A stretch of DNA of 64,000 bases from DATBLE01 sp963791425. GTDB taxonomy: Bacteria > Actinomycetota > Thermoleophilia > Gaiellales > Gaiellaceae. Under the pieces are notes generated by a model. It worked only from the letters and a program-made list of their open reading frames with translations. It made no database searches and was not told the origin of the DNA. The DNA lies in contig CAWBSE010000007.1 of assembly GCA_963791425.1 (NCBI GenBank), positions 1-64,000 of the forward strand, given 5' to 3'. Made by a program: the position numbers and the translations under genes. This document shows, piece after piece, positions 9,701-17,660 of this stretch (position 1 is the first letter of the stretch; every line of letters begins with the position of its first letter).

Positions 9701-9804
9701 ACGAGGCGCAGGCCGCCTTCGAGCAGGCGCTCGCCCTCTACGAGCTCAAGGGCAACCTCGTCATGGTCGAGCGCACGACCGCCAGGATCAGCGGAGCACG
9801 GTGA
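6792..9804 (+). pseudogene. Adenylate-cyclase/AAA-ATPase/TPR regulator, one frameshift
   Basis: Full length would be about 1000 residues. Domains in order: zinc ribbon (CPECGKENPDGFAFCGFC, residues 3-20), class III nucleotide cyclase (VTVLFCDVTGSTELGER to about 200, with FIGDAVMAVFG), a NACHT/AAA-type ATPase (GSAGVGKSRLV at about 250; FDDVHWGEE Walker B) and a long helical TPR-like tail. The frame breaks near 8440: GLHRAVRRL must read as EQFAGWLVEHGRDLVELDE, which appears in the next frame, consistent with one inserted C. Such proteins are large signal regulators with cAMP synthesis coupled to ATP-driven switching. The 3' end overlaps the convergent glycoside-hydrolase-like gene by 17 nt. A second paralogue lies at 20327-23812. 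Confidence 0.75.
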
Positions 9805-11236
9805 ACAGGCGGCTCCGGAACGACGTCGTCCGCGCCGGGCTCATCGCCGCCCGCATCCTGATCGCGTACCGGTAGCGACCGGCGGGGAGCCGCTGCTGGG
9901 GGAACTGGACGTACGGGTGGTAGTACGCGGAGATCGAGCCCTCCGTCGTGAGCACGACGTTGCCCCGGGCGTCCAGGAGAGACGCGTCGTACGCGGCGTC
10001 CTCGCGCGCGGTCGCGTGGAAGCCCCACCCCGTCGACTTCGCACCGCGGTCCTGCAGGTCGAACGAGGCGCCCGCACCGACGACGCCCTTCGCCGGCGCC
10101 CAGACTGCGAGAGCCCCGGCGCACGCGCCGCGCGACGTCGCGATCGTGCGCTTCATCGTCCCGTACGAGTCCTTCCGCGCCAGGTCGGCGTAGAGCTGCC
10201 CCGACTGGAACCGGTCGAGCTGGGGGTCGTCGACCAGCGGGTAGAGCAGGAGCGCCTCGACCGCCGGATCGCAGGCCGCCAGCCCGGCGAGCTGCGTGTA
10301 GTACGTCGCCTGCACGGCGGCGCTCACGACCGGGACGTTCTCGGTGCCGGTGTACGCGGCCTCGTGACCGTCGAGCGCGGTCTGCGTCCCGGCCTCGCAG
10401 AGGCAGATAGGGGTCATCGGCTGCGCCGTCCCGTGGAAGCCGTCCCACAGCGCCTGCTTCACCCGCGCGAGATCGGCTGCGCCGGCGTTCGGCCAGAGGA
10501 AGCGCCTCGCGTAGGAATAGGTGTTGTCGGCCGGGTACGGGTGGAACGCGAACGCGTCCATCAGCGGCCGCTTCCGACCGCTCGCCCGGTAGGCGGCGGC
10601 CGCGTCGTGGACGAACTGCACCGGCGAGGTCGACGCGTTCGAGGGTGAATGCGGCCGGTCGTTGCCGCGGCCCGAGATCGCGAAGCCCAGCACCCGCGCC
10701 TTGCGGCGCACCGCCTTGATCGCGTCGTATGTGTCCGCGAGCACCGCCTCGTACGCCGCGCCGACGCCGGCCTGCGGCTGCCAGAACCGGTTCTGGTTCG
10801 GCTCGTTGCCGATGACGAAGTCGGTCACCTGCGGATACGCGCGGACGACGCCGGCCGCGAACGCCGCGAAGTCGGCGCGGGCCGCCGCCGACGTGCCGAC
10901 CGACGCGGCACGGCGCGGGTACAGCGCGAGAACGACCCGCAGCTTGCGCGACACCGCGCAGGGCACCGCCCTGTCGAGGAACGCCTTCTCCTTCGCGTCG
11001 ATCGCGGTGCCCTCGTCCCACGGGACCGTCATCCCCACGACGCGGTACCCGATGTCTTTCACCGCGGCGTAGAACGGGCTGGGGGCCAAACACGCCGCGG
11101 TGTACTTCGCGTAGTCGTCGACCACCCCGAACCGGAGCGGCGCCGCCCTGCCGGCCGCCGGCGAGCCGGTCGCCGCCGGGACCCCGAGCGCAAGCATCAC
11201 GACGCCCGCGAGGGCAGCTGCCCACCCCTTGCCCAT
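9788..11236 (-). CDS. Secreted glycoside-hydrolase-like protein (clan GH-A fold)
   Basis: 482 residues. It has a signal peptide (MGKGWAAALAGVVMLALG then an AxA-like region), so it is probably secreted. The mature part looks like a (beta/alpha)8 barrel of clan A hydrolases: FVIGNEPNQNRFW carries the Asn-Glu acid/base pair, and PICLCEAGTQT at the end of a later strand gives the second glutamate. A beta-rich C-terminal region (about 380-482) may be a carbohydrate-binding or stabilising domain. The exact GH family and substrate are not determined. ATG 11236 is chosen because it starts the signal peptide. Its 5' neighbour, 13 nt upstream, is a 43-residue ORF likely cotranscribed with it. Confidence 0.7.
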   Translation of the reverse strand: MGKGWAAALAGVVMLALGVPAATGSPAAGRAAPLRFGVVDDYAKYTAACLAPSPFYAAVKDIGYRVVGMTVPWDEGTAIDAKEKAFLDRAVPCAVSRKLRVVLALYPRRAASVGTSAAARADFAAFAAGVVRAYPQVTDFVIGNEPNQNRFWQPQAGVGAAYEAVLADTYDAIKAVRRKARVLGFAISGRGNDRPHSPSNASTSPVQFVHDAAAAYRASGRKRPLMDAFAFHPYPADNTYSYARRFLWPNAGAADLARVKQALWDGFHGTAQPMTPICLCEAGTQTALDGHEAAYTGTENVPVVSAAVQATYYTQLAGLAACDPAVEALLLYPLVDDPQLDRFQSGQLYADLARKDSYGTMKRTIATSRGACAGALAVWAPAKGVVGAGASFDLQDRGAKSTGWGFHATAREDAAYDASLLDARGNVVLTTEGSISAYYHPYVQFPQQRLPAGRYRYAIRMRAAMSPARTTSFRSRLFTVLR

Positions 11237-11249
11237 CGCGACCCGGCTG

Positions 11250-11381
11250 CTACCCGTAGAGCTGGTAGACGACGTCCCACGAGTTGATCTGCGTGTTGGC
11301 CGTGTTCGTGTACGCCTTCGTTCTGGCCGTGGCCAGCCCCCCCTGGCCGAGCGCCACGACAATTTCTCTGTTCCTGACCAT
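11250..11381 (-). CDS. 43-residue small protein upstream of the hydrolase gene
   Basis: The frame runs from ATG 11381 to TAG 11250 and encodes MVRNREIVVALGQGGLATAR followed by TKAYTNTANTQINSWDVVYQ and LYG. A purine-rich GGGAGAGGGGAG lies 1-2 nt before the ATG, with GGAGAAGG slightly further upstream, so a ribosome-binding site is present. It has no signal peptide or transmembrane segment; the end is Gly/Tyr-rich. No family is recognised. It is followed at 13 nt by the secreted hydrolase-like gene on the same strand. Confidence 0.4.
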   Translation of the reverse strand: MVRNREIVVALGQGGLATARTKAYTNTANTQINSWDVVYQLYG

Positions 11382-11474
11382 GCTCCCCTCTCCCTTCTCC
11401 TGCCGATTCTCGCCGACAACAATAGGCCTCCCCGGGGCCAGACGACCCCGAAGTTCTCGGCGCCGCCCCCCTAT

Positions 11475-12254
11475 CTATGTGCTCTCGGCAGCGAAGTCAG
11501 CAGCGACCCGCAGCGCGGCCGGGTCCTCGTGGAACAGCAGGTGGCCGCGAGCGTCGAAGATCGCCGTCTCCGCGCTTGGCAGCAGCGCCTCCCACGCCGC
11601 CGCGTGCTCGACCGGGGTGATCCGGTCGTCGGTGCCCCACAGGATCAGCGCGGGCATGTCGAGCCCGGCGAGCTTGCCAGGGAGGGACGGGTCGAACGGG
11701 CCCGGGATGAGCCGGCCGATCGCCTGGCCCTCGCGGGCGCGGGCGGCCAGGAACGCGTCGTCGATCGGTGATGGGATGCGCCCGGCGAAGACCGTGGGGT
11801 CGTTCGTGAGCGCCGCGTAGACCTCGTCGAGCGACATCTTCGCGAGGGGTGCAGGCGGATGGCCCGGAACCTCGAGGCCGAACGGGCACGCGAGCACGAG
11901 GCGCTCCACCCGCCCGGGATGGGCGTGCGCATACGACGCGGCGACCCAGCCGCCGAGCGAGTGGCCGAACAGCACGGCCTGGTCGAGCCCGAGCGTGTCG
12001 AGCAGTGCGTCGTAGTGGGCGACCAGCGCGTCGAGCCCCTCGACCGGCGGCTCGTCGGCGGTGCCGGCGAAGCCGGGGTTGAACGGCACGACGAACCGGA
12101 AGCGGTCAGTGATCGGCTCGAAGCAGTCGAAGCCCTCCACGATCCCTCCGCCGTGGAGAAAGACCAGCGGTGCGCCGTCGCCGCCGGCGAGCAGCTCGGT
12201 CCGACGCCCGTCGACCTCGATCCATTGCTCGGTCAGCGCGGCCACGAGAGCCAT
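11475..12254 (-). CDS. Alpha/beta-fold hydrolase
   Basis: 259 residues, a cytoplasmic alpha/beta hydrolase. The oxyanion region is LVFLHGGG, the nucleophile elbow is FGHSLGGW, the acid is in WGTDDRITP, and the catalytic histidine is in ARGHLLFHED; all members of the triad are visible in the canonical order. Start at ATG 12254 (MALVAAL) is preferred over an upstream start that would add an unrelated N-terminal extension. It is 10 nt downstream of the vapC stop. Substrate unknown; the family includes esterases and C-C hydrolases. Confidence 0.85.
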   Translation of the reverse strand: MALVAALTEQWIEVDGRRTELLAGGDGAPLVFLHGGGIVEGFDCFEPITDRFRFVVPFNPGFAGTADEPPVEGLDALVAHYDALLDTLGLDQAVLFGHSLGGWVAASYAHAHPGRVERLVLACPFGLEVPGHPPAPLAKMSLDEVYAALTNDPTVFAGRIPSPIDDAFLAARAREGQAIGRLIPGPFDPSLPGKLAGLDMPALILWGTDDRITPVEHAAAWEALLPSAETAIFDARGHLLFHEDPAALRVAADFAAEST

Positions 12255-12264
12255 TCCATCACGT

Positions 12265-12699
12265 TTACTCCAGAGGGTCGACGACCCGCAGTCCTGCGAA
12301 GCGCCGGAACCCACTGTCGCGCGATGCCAGGACGAGCCCGTGCTCGATCGCCAGGGCGGCGATCTCGATGTCGGGGACGTCCTCGCTGCGCAGGCCCGGT
12401 GTGGCGGCGAGCTCGGCCGCGATCGCCGCGTGCCCCGCGCCGGGCGAAACGATCCGGATGGCCGGCTGCGCCAGATACGCGGCGACGTCGGCCCAGGCGT
12501 CCCGAACGGTGAGGGCCTTCTTGCCGAACGCCCGGGTGTTGCTCGTGAGGCGAATCAGCGAGTAGAGGACCGGCCAGCAGAAGGCGACAGTTCCCTCGCC
12601 GTCGGCGAGGCGCGCACCGAGCCACGCGCGTGCCCGATCGTGCTCGGGCGCGTCCGTGAACGCCGCGTACACGAGAAGGTTGGTGTCCACGAGCGTCAC
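12265..12699 (-). CDS. vapC: PIN-domain ribonuclease toxin (VapC family)
   Basis: 144 residues. The PIN fold is shown by VTLVDTNLLVYA at the N-terminus, with the first catalytic aspartate, and by the downstream acidic set in VPDIEIAALAIEHGLVLASR followed by DSGFRRF, where D, E and D would coordinate Mg2+. VapC toxins cleave tRNA or rRNA and are neutralised by the upstream ribbon-helix-helix partner. GTG 12699 overlaps the antitoxin stop as GTGA, giving tight translational coupling, the standard arrangement. Confidence 0.88.
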   Translation of the reverse strand: MTLVDTNLLVYAAFTDAPEHDRARAWLGARLADGEGTVAFCWPVLYSLIRLTSNTRAFGKKALTVRDAWADVAAYLAQPAIRIVSPGAGHAAIAAELAATPGLRSEDVPDIEIAALAIEHGLVLASRDSGFRRFAGLRVVDPLE

Positions 12700-12941
12700 A
12701 GGAGTCCGCGCTCTGCCCACCGCTCGTCGTCGAGCGCTGCCAGCACCGCCGAGACGTCGGAAATGTCGATCAGCGGCCGTCCCGGATGCGCCGGCAGCGG
12801 CGGCGGCTCAGCGGACCGAGCCGGACGAGCGCCGCGGCGAAGGAGTCGGTTGACGACGACGCGGAATGTCTCGCCGGTGCGCTGCCGCTCGCTCTCGATC
12901 AACGCGACCACGTCATCGTCGAGTGTGATCGTGGTGCGCAT
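12696..12941 (-). CDS. vapB: Ribbon-helix-helix antitoxin (VapB family)
   Basis: 81 residues. The N-terminal MRTTITLDDDVVALIESERQ (then RTGETFRVVVNRLLRRG) is a ribbon-helix-helix DNA-binding module: the beta strand TTITLDDD and two helices. The C-terminal part (DISDVSAVLAALDDER) would wrap the toxin. It lies directly before vapC with a 4-nt overlap, so it is the cognate antitoxin and probably autorepresses the operon. ATG 12941 is preferred over the codon three triplets upstream, because it starts the beta strand. Confidence 0.85.
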   Translation of the reverse strand: MRTTITLDDDVVALIESERQRTGETFRVVVNRLLRRGARPARSAEPPPLPAHPGRPLIDISDVSAVLAALDDERWAERGLL

Positions 12942-13314
12942 GATGCACAAAGACTAGCATCACAAGCATCAATTCCTACGGGGCCGCCAACTCGAGCCGG
13001 TCGCCAAGTCTGCGCCCGCACGTCTCGCTGGACACGCTCGAACCGCCGAATCGGCACGTCGAGACCGTCGACCCAGAGATCCGGAGTCATGCGCATGAGC
13101 GCACCGTTGATTCCCGGCGCGTAGCCGTCGTCGAGCGCATCAGCCACGAGGCTGAGGCAGAGCAGCAAGGGAACCGACTCGAGACCGAGCTCGAGGCTCG
13201 CTGCGACGGCGGCTGCCTGCGGAAGCGAGATCACAGACGCAGCAGAGCAGAAGCAATGTGACGTGTCCGTGCCGGAAGTGCGACGATCCGGCTCCGTCGA
13301 CGAGAGGAGCAACC
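12942..13314. other. Gap with a weak minus-strand frame
   Basis: No recognised gene. A leftward frame from GTG 13234 to about 12899 (LELGLESVPLLLCLSLVADA then LDDGYAPGINGALMRM) has fairly high third-position GC and could be a small unknown protein or remnant, but it overlaps vapB by about 43 nt and lacks a visible ribosome-binding site. The promoter of vapBC should lie at its lower end. Confidence 0.3.
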
Positions 13315-13686
13315 ATGAGTTCGGGCGCCACGCACTACCGCTGGGACGACCTGCCGAAAGAGGAACTGAAGCCCGACCTCCACCGCCGGCTGATCCCGGC
13401 CGAGCGCATGACGATCGGGCACGTCTACCTCGACAAGGGCTGCATCGTCCCGAAGCACTCGCACGGGAACGAGCAGCTCACGTACATCCTCGAGGGCACG
13501 CTCCGGTTCTGGCTCGGTGAGGACGGGGCCGAGATGGTCGACGTCCACGCCGGCGAGGTGCTGCACATCCCGCCGAACGTGCCGCACAGCGCCGAGGCCA
13601 TGGAGGACACGCTCGACGTGGACGTCTTCAGCCCGCCCCGCGCCGACTGGTTCGACGGCTCGGACGCGTATCTGCGCGAGCGCTAA
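13315..13686 (+). CDS. Cupin-domain protein
   Basis: 123 residues, a single small beta barrel. Motif 1 is GCIVPKHSHGNEQLTYILEG, matching G(x)5HxH(x)3-4E(x)6G with two histidines and a glutamate as metal ligands; motif 2 is PPNVPHSAE with the fourth histidine. Cupins of this length are metal-dependent isomerases, dioxygenases or binding proteins; the substrate cannot be told. Start ATG 13315 has a GAGGAG ribosome-binding site 6-7 nt upstream. Confidence 0.85.
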   Translation: MSSGATHYRWDDLPKEELKPDLHRRLIPAERMTIGHVYLDKGCIVPKHSHGNEQLTYILEGTLRFWLGEDGAEMVDVHAGEVLHIPPNVPHSAEAMEDTLDVDVFSPPRADWFDGSDAYLRER

Positions 13687-13731
13687 CGCGCCCTGGACGG
13701 ACGCCGCGACGAGCGGGTGATCGCGGCGCAG

Positions 13732-13750
13732 GCGCCCCCGCCGGGGGCGC
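13732..13750. terminator. Hairpin between convergent genes
   Basis: A perfect 8-bp stem (GCGCCCCC with GGGGGCGC) closes a 3-nt loop; flanking GATCGC and GCGATC can extend the pairing around it. It lies between the cupin stop at 13686 and the aminotransferase stop at 13823, so it can serve both directions. It lacks a clear U-tract, so termination strength is uncertain. Confidence 0.45.
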
Positions 13751-13822
13751 GATCGACCGTTCAGCCGGTGGAGAAGAGAACGAGCGTGGCGAGGAGTGCG
13801 AGGAAGTGGCGGAAGCGCCGCG

Positions 13823-15025
13823 TCACGAACCCGCGACCAGACCCGCGAGCGTGTCGATGCCCTCGTCGATCAGCGCCTCGTCGACCATGCTGAACGACAG
13901 CCGGACGTTCTCCTCGCCGCTGCCGTCGCAGTAGAACAGCGCGCCCGGCGTGATTCCGACGCCCGCGTCGGCGGCCCGCGCGGCGAGCGCCGTCCCGTCG
14001 ACACCCGGGAGCGTCAGCCACGAGAAGAAGCCGCCCCGCGCGCGCGTCCACTCGACGCCCGCCGGCATCGACCGCTCGAGCGCGGACAGCAGCCGGTCGC
14101 ACTTCGCCTGGTACAGCGCACGCGACTTGACGAGCTGCTCCTCGATCCAGCCGCGGCGGATGTACTCCTCGAGCATCCGCTGGCCGAGCCCGCCCGAGCA
14201 CTGATCGGTGTTCTGCTTCGCCGAGACGAGCTGGGCGCAGACCTCCGCTGGCCCCGCCGCCCACCCGAGCCGCACGCCCGGGAGAAAGGTCTTGGAGGTC
14301 GTCCCCGCCTGGACGACGGCGTCCGGCGCGAGCGACCAGAGGCTCGGCAACGCCTCGTCCGCGAAGGTCAGCTCGCGGTAGGCGACGTCCTCGACGATCA
14401 GGAATCCGTACCGGCGCGCAAGCTCGACGAGCGCCTCACGCCGGTCCGCGGAAAGCGATACGCCCGCGGGATTCTGGTGATCCGGGATCGTGTAGAGCAG
14501 CTTCGGCCGCAGCCCGCCGTCGAGGACCCGTTCCAGCTCGTCGACCTGCAGCCCCTCCCCGTCCATGGGCACCGCGGCGAGCTCGGCCTCGTAGCCGCGG
14601 AACGCCATGATCGCGCCGAGGTACGTGGGCGCCTCGATCATGACAGTGTCGCCGCGGTCGAGGAACGACTTGCAGACGAGCTCGAGCGCCTCGATCCCGC
14701 CGCTCGTGATCAGCAGCTCGTCGTCGTCCGGCCGCCGCCCCTGCACCGACTCGAGCCGGCCCGCGACCGCATCGAGCGTCCCGGCCAGCCCGCGCGTCGG
14801 CGTGTACTGGAAGGCGGTCACCTCGCCCGTCGCCGCGAACTCCTCGAGCAACTGGGCCGCGCGCTCGCGCGGGAACGTCAGCGGGTCGGGGAAGCCGCCC
14901 GCGAACGAGATCAGATCGGGCCGCCCGAGGAACCCGAGCACGAAGGCGATCCCGTCGCCCACGTCGCCGCGAGTTCGCTCGGCGAAGAGCCGATCCCAGC
15001 GTCCGGTCTCCGGCGTGACCGCCAT
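13823..15025 (-). CDS. PLP-dependent class I/II aminotransferase (2-aminoadipate/aromatic type)
   Basis: 400 residues, fold type I. Signature parts: ISFAGGFPDPLTFP at the N-terminus, ITSGGIEALELVCKSFLDRG, VMIEAPTYLGAI, YTIPDHQNPAGVSLS (pyridoxal-ring aspartate and asparagine region), VEDVAYRELTF, and the Schiff-base lysine in AGTTSKTFLPGVRLGW. This set matches the MocR-related, LysN/2-aminoadipate aminotransferase group. The amino donor and acceptor cannot be deduced from sequence alone. It is divergent from a padR gene with about 45 bp between starts, so PadR may regulate it. Confidence 0.85.
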   Translation of the reverse strand: MAVTPETGRWDRLFAERTRGDVGDGIAFVLGFLGRPDLISFAGGFPDPLTFPRERAAQLLEEFAATGEVTAFQYTPTRGLAGTLDAVAGRLESVQGRRPDDDELLITSGGIEALELVCKSFLDRGDTVMIEAPTYLGAIMAFRGYEAELAAVPMDGEGLQVDELERVLDGGLRPKLLYTIPDHQNPAGVSLSADRREALVELARRYGFLIVEDVAYRELTFADEALPSLWSLAPDAVVQAGTTSKTFLPGVRLGWAAGPAEVCAQLVSAKQNTDQCSGGLGQRMLEEYIRRGWIEEQLVKSRALYQAKCDRLLSALERSMPAGVEWTRARGGFFSWLTLPGVDGTALAARAADAGVGITPGALFYCDGSGEENVRLSFSMVDEALIDEGIDTLAGLVAGS

Positions 15026-15058
15026 GTGACGAACCGTACCGGCCGCGTCCGGGCCGTG

Positions 15059-15080
15059 TAAGATAGTCCGGTGCAGACTA
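15059..15080 (+). promoter_or_regulatory. Promoter and inverted repeat at the padR start
   Basis: TAAGAT (15059-15064), preceded by TG, fits an extended -10 element and places the transcription start at or next to GTG 15071, so padR may be leaderless. An inverted repeat TAGTC (15064-15068) with GACTA (15076-15080) spans the start and could be the operator for PadR autoregulation and for the divergent aminotransferase. Both calls are inference. Confidence 0.35.
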
Positions 15081-15637
15081 CTCCGCGCCAGACCATTCAA
15101 CGGACCGAGCAGGTCACGCTCACCGAGTGCGCGATCCTCGGCCTGCTCACACGGCGCGAGCGCTCCGGCTACGACCTGCTGAAGGCGATCGAGGGAAGCG
15201 TCGGGTTCTTCTGGACGCCGGCCAAGAGCCAGCTCTACGCCCTCCTGCCGAAACTGGTCGAGCGCGGGCTGCTTGGCGCGCGCCGCGTCGAGCAGGACAA
15301 GCGGCCCGACAAGACGCTCTACCGGATCACGTCGACCGGTCGCGCCGCGCTGCGGGAGGGGCTCGAGCAGGCCTCTCCCGCGGTCGACCGCAACCCGTTC
15401 GAGCTGCGCATCTTCTTCGGCGAGCACATGCGCCCCGGAGCGGTGCGCGCGATGATCGAGGCGCGCCGCGACCACAGCCGCGACCACCTCGCCGTGCTCG
15501 AGGAGATCGAGCGCGGCCCGGGCGTGAAGGACGACACCTACCCGTACCTGACGCTGCTGGCCGGCAAGGAGAACGCGAAGGCGGCGATCCGCTGGGCCGA
15601 CAGGGCGCTCGAGCTGCTCGACGAGCGGGGCGCATGA
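15071..15637 (+). CDS. PadR-family transcriptional regulator
   Basis: 188 residues. The winged helix is clear: ECAILGLLTRRERSGYDLLK, then KSQLYALLPKLVERGLLGAR and RPDKTLYRITSTGRAALREG, the classic PadR pattern. The C-terminal half (about 95-188) is a helical dimerisation domain, as in the longer PadR subgroup. Such regulators typically repress a neighbouring transporter or detoxification gene in response to small aromatic or drug ligands. Divergent from the aminotransferase gene and overlapping the downstream secreted hydrolase by ATGA, it may control either. Confidence 0.85.
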   Translation: MQTTPRQTIQRTEQVTLTECAILGLLTRRERSGYDLLKAIEGSVGFFWTPAKSQLYALLPKLVERGLLGARRVEQDKRPDKTLYRITSTGRAALREGLEQASPAVDRNPFELRIFFGEHMRPGAVRAMIEARRDHSRDHLAVLEEIERGPGVKDDTYPYLTLLAGKENAKAAIRWADRALELLDERGA

Positions 15638-16752
15638 GGAAGCTCGCCGCCACGATCGTGGTCGCGCTCGTCGCGGCAGCGGCCGCAGGCGCGGCCTACA
15701 GGCCGAGCTCGCTGCTTCCGCTCGACGGCGCCTACCGGCTCGCCGACGGCACCGTCGTCAGCCTCGCGGTCACCGACGGCGGCGGGCTGCTCTACACCGA
15801 CACCCGCACGGGCGACCTGCGCCAACTCGTCGCCGCCGGGACGGGGCGGTTCACGTTCGGTCCTGCCTACCTCGTCCAGCGGCCGACCCGCGGGACGATC
15901 ACAGTGAAGGGCACGACCCTGACGGTGACCACGGCCGGGCGCACGCGCACCGGGCGCCTGGTGCCGGTGAAGCGCGCGAACGTCTCCTTCCGGGGCCAGG
16001 GTGTCCGGCTCGCCGGCAAGGTGACGACCCCCGCCACGCCCGGTCGCCACCCCGCGATCGCGATCGTCCACGGCTCAGAGGCGGCCGACCGCGACGGCTC
16101 CGACCTGCTCGTCAACTTCTACTCGGCGCTCGGCTACGTCGTGCTCAGCTACGACAAGCGCGGCGTCGGCGCCTCCGGCGGCGTCTACCACGAGTACCCC
16201 AGCCCCCAGAACGTGGAGAACCTCGCGGGTGACGCGATCGGGGCGCTCCGCGTCCTCGCCGCGCGGGAGGACGTCGACCCGGCCCGGATCGGCCTCGTCG
16301 GCGGCAGCCAGGCGGGCTGGATCATCCCCCGCGCCGCGGCGCGCTCGCCGCTCGTCCACTTCGCGGTGATCACCTCCGGCCCGGCCGTCTCGGTCGGCGA
16401 GCAGGGCATCTACGCCGACATCACCGGCCACGGCGCCGCCACCCCGACGGCGGCGCAGATCGAGCAGCAGCTCGCGGGCGCCACGCCGAGCGGCTTCGAC
16501 CCGCGGGCCGACCTCGCCGGGCTCGCCATCCCCACGCTCTGGCTGTTCGGCCGCGAGGACAAGACGATCTACGTCCCGCAGACCGTCGCCGTCCTCCAGG
16601 GGCTGCCCACTCCGCCGTCGGTAAAGGTGTTCCCCCGCGCCGGCCACTTCGTGCTCGACACGCCCCACGGGCTGAACTCCGAGCTCGCGGGCGCGCACCG
16701 CTTCGCGCCGGGGATGTTCGGCGCGATCTCGGGCTGGCTCGCCAAGCACTAG
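15634..16752 (+). CDS. Secreted alpha/beta hydrolase (dienelactone-hydrolase-like)
   Basis: 372 residues. It has an N-terminal signal peptide (MRKLAATIVVALVAAAAAGA). Residues about 25-125 form a beta-rich N-terminal domain (DGTVVSLAVTDGGGLLYTDT). Hydrolase core: AIVHGSEAADRDG, SYDKRGVGASGG, the elbow LVGGSQAGWIIP with the Ser nucleophile, the acid in LFGREDKTI, and the histidine in FPRAGHFVLD. Predicted to act extracytoplasmically on esters or peptides; the substrate is unknown. Start ATG overlaps the padR stop by 4 nt, indicating an operon. Confidence 0.8.
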   Translation: MRKLAATIVVALVAAAAAGAAYRPSSLLPLDGAYRLADGTVVSLAVTDGGGLLYTDTRTGDLRQLVAAGTGRFTFGPAYLVQRPTRGTITVKGTTLTVTTAGRTRTGRLVPVKRANVSFRGQGVRLAGKVTTPATPGRHPAIAIVHGSEAADRDGSDLLVNFYSALGYVVLSYDKRGVGASGGVYHEYPSPQNVENLAGDAIGALRVLAAREDVDPARIGLVGGSQAGWIIPRAAARSPLVHFAVITSGPAVSVGEQGIYADITGHGAATPTAAQIEQQLAGATPSGFDPRADLAGLAIPTLWLFGREDKTIYVPQTVAVLQGLPTPPSVKVFPRAGHFVLDTPHGLNSELAGAHRFAPGMFGAISGWLAKH

Positions 16753-16761
16753 CATCGGCGC

Positions 16762-17295
16762 ATGCCGCGCCGCGTCGAGATCCGGCCGCCGGCCCCGGAG
16801 GACGAGGCCGCGTTCACCGCGGCGATGCGCGAGAGCCGCTCGCTGCACCGGCCGTGGGTGTCGATGCCCGAGACGCCGGAGGACTACGCCGCCTACCTCG
16901 AGCGCTCCCAGCGCGACAACGCCGCGTTCTTCGTCGCCCACCGGCTCGAGGACGACGCGATCGTCGGCTTCCTGAACATCAGCGAGATGATCGGTGGTCG
17001 CCTGCAGAGCGCGTTCCTCGGGTACGGCGGCGTCGCCGCCTTCGCCGGGCAGGGCTACATGCGTGAGGCGCTCGAACTGGTCGTCCGTGAGGCGTTCACC
17101 ACGCTCGGGCTGCACCGCCTCGAGGTGAACATCCAGCCCGGCAACGGCGCGTCGATCGCGCTCGCCGAGCGGTGCGGATTCGAGCGCGAGGGCTTCTCCC
17201 CGCGGTACCTGAAGATCGGCGGCCGCTGGCGCGACCACGAACGCTGGGCGATGCGCGCCGAGACGTGGCGCACGCGTTCGCGTAGTCGAAGCTGA
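16762..17295 (+). CDS. GNAT-family N-acetyltransferase (RimJ/RimL type)
   Basis: 177 residues. The GNAT fold is seen in IVGFLNISEMIGG, GGVAAFAGQGYMREALELVV (the acetyl-CoA pyrophosphate loop, Q/R-x-x-G-x-G/A) and LHRLEVNIQPGNGASIALAE then RCGFEREGFSPRYLKIGGRW. RimJ-like enzymes acetylate the N-termini of ribosomal proteins, but many relatives act on other amines. It starts 10 nt after the hydrolase stop and is part of the same rightward run. Confidence 0.85.
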   Translation: MPRRVEIRPPAPEDEAAFTAAMRESRSLHRPWVSMPETPEDYAAYLERSQRDNAAFFVAHRLEDDAIVGFLNISEMIGGRLQSAFLGYGGVAAFAGQGYMREALELVVREAFTTLGLHRLEVNIQPGNGASIALAERCGFEREGFSPRYLKIGGRWRDHERWAMRAETWRTRSRSRS

Positions 17296-17387
17296 GCAGT
17301 GGCCGGACCGGATCCGCGATCAGCGGCCGTGCCGATGCCGCGGGCGCCGCGAGCCGCGAGGCTCCGATCAGAACAGGGAGGTCAGAC

Positions 17388-17609
17388 GTGCCTACGAAAA
17401 TGAAGGTGTTCCTCGCCGCCGGGTTGGCGGCATTCGTTTGTGTGGCCGCGGCCGCCGCGGCCCCTGTCCCGCAGGTGAAGCCGGCGCAGACGACGGGCTA
17501 CCCGTGGGTGCAGCTGCCGGCGTGGGTCGGGACCGGAGCTCCGCCTGCCGCGCCGCCCAGCGTCTCATACCCGTGGGTGCAACCGCCCGCCTGGATTCCG
17601 ATCGGCTGA
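17388..17609 (+). CDS. Small secreted protein with duplicated YPWVQ-PAW motif
   Basis: 73 residues. A signal peptide (KMKVFLAAGLAAFVCVAAAA) is followed by a mature region of about 45 residues with two copies of one motif: YPWVQLPAWVG and YPWVQPPAWIP, separated by a Gly/Pro-rich linker. Start GTG 17388 has a GGGAGG ribosome-binding site about 6 nt upstream; ATG 17400 is an alternative. No family is recognised. The Trp-rich duplicated motif suggests a binding or surface-associated peptide. Confidence 0.6.
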   Translation: MPTKMKVFLAAGLAAFVCVAAAAAAPVPQVKPAQTTGYPWVQLPAWVGTGAPPAAPPSVSYPWVQPPAWIPIG

Positions 17610-17660
17610 CGGCTTACGCGGTAGTGAAACCCGGCGATTCCTAGCCCGTAGGATCCCGGC

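Noticed and set aside
13761..13826. 21-residue hydrophobic frame (VTRRFRHFLALLATLVLFST) overlapping the aminotransferase stop as GTGA
   Set aside because: Too short, no separate ribosome-binding site, and it ends just before a palindromic terminator; it may be chance.
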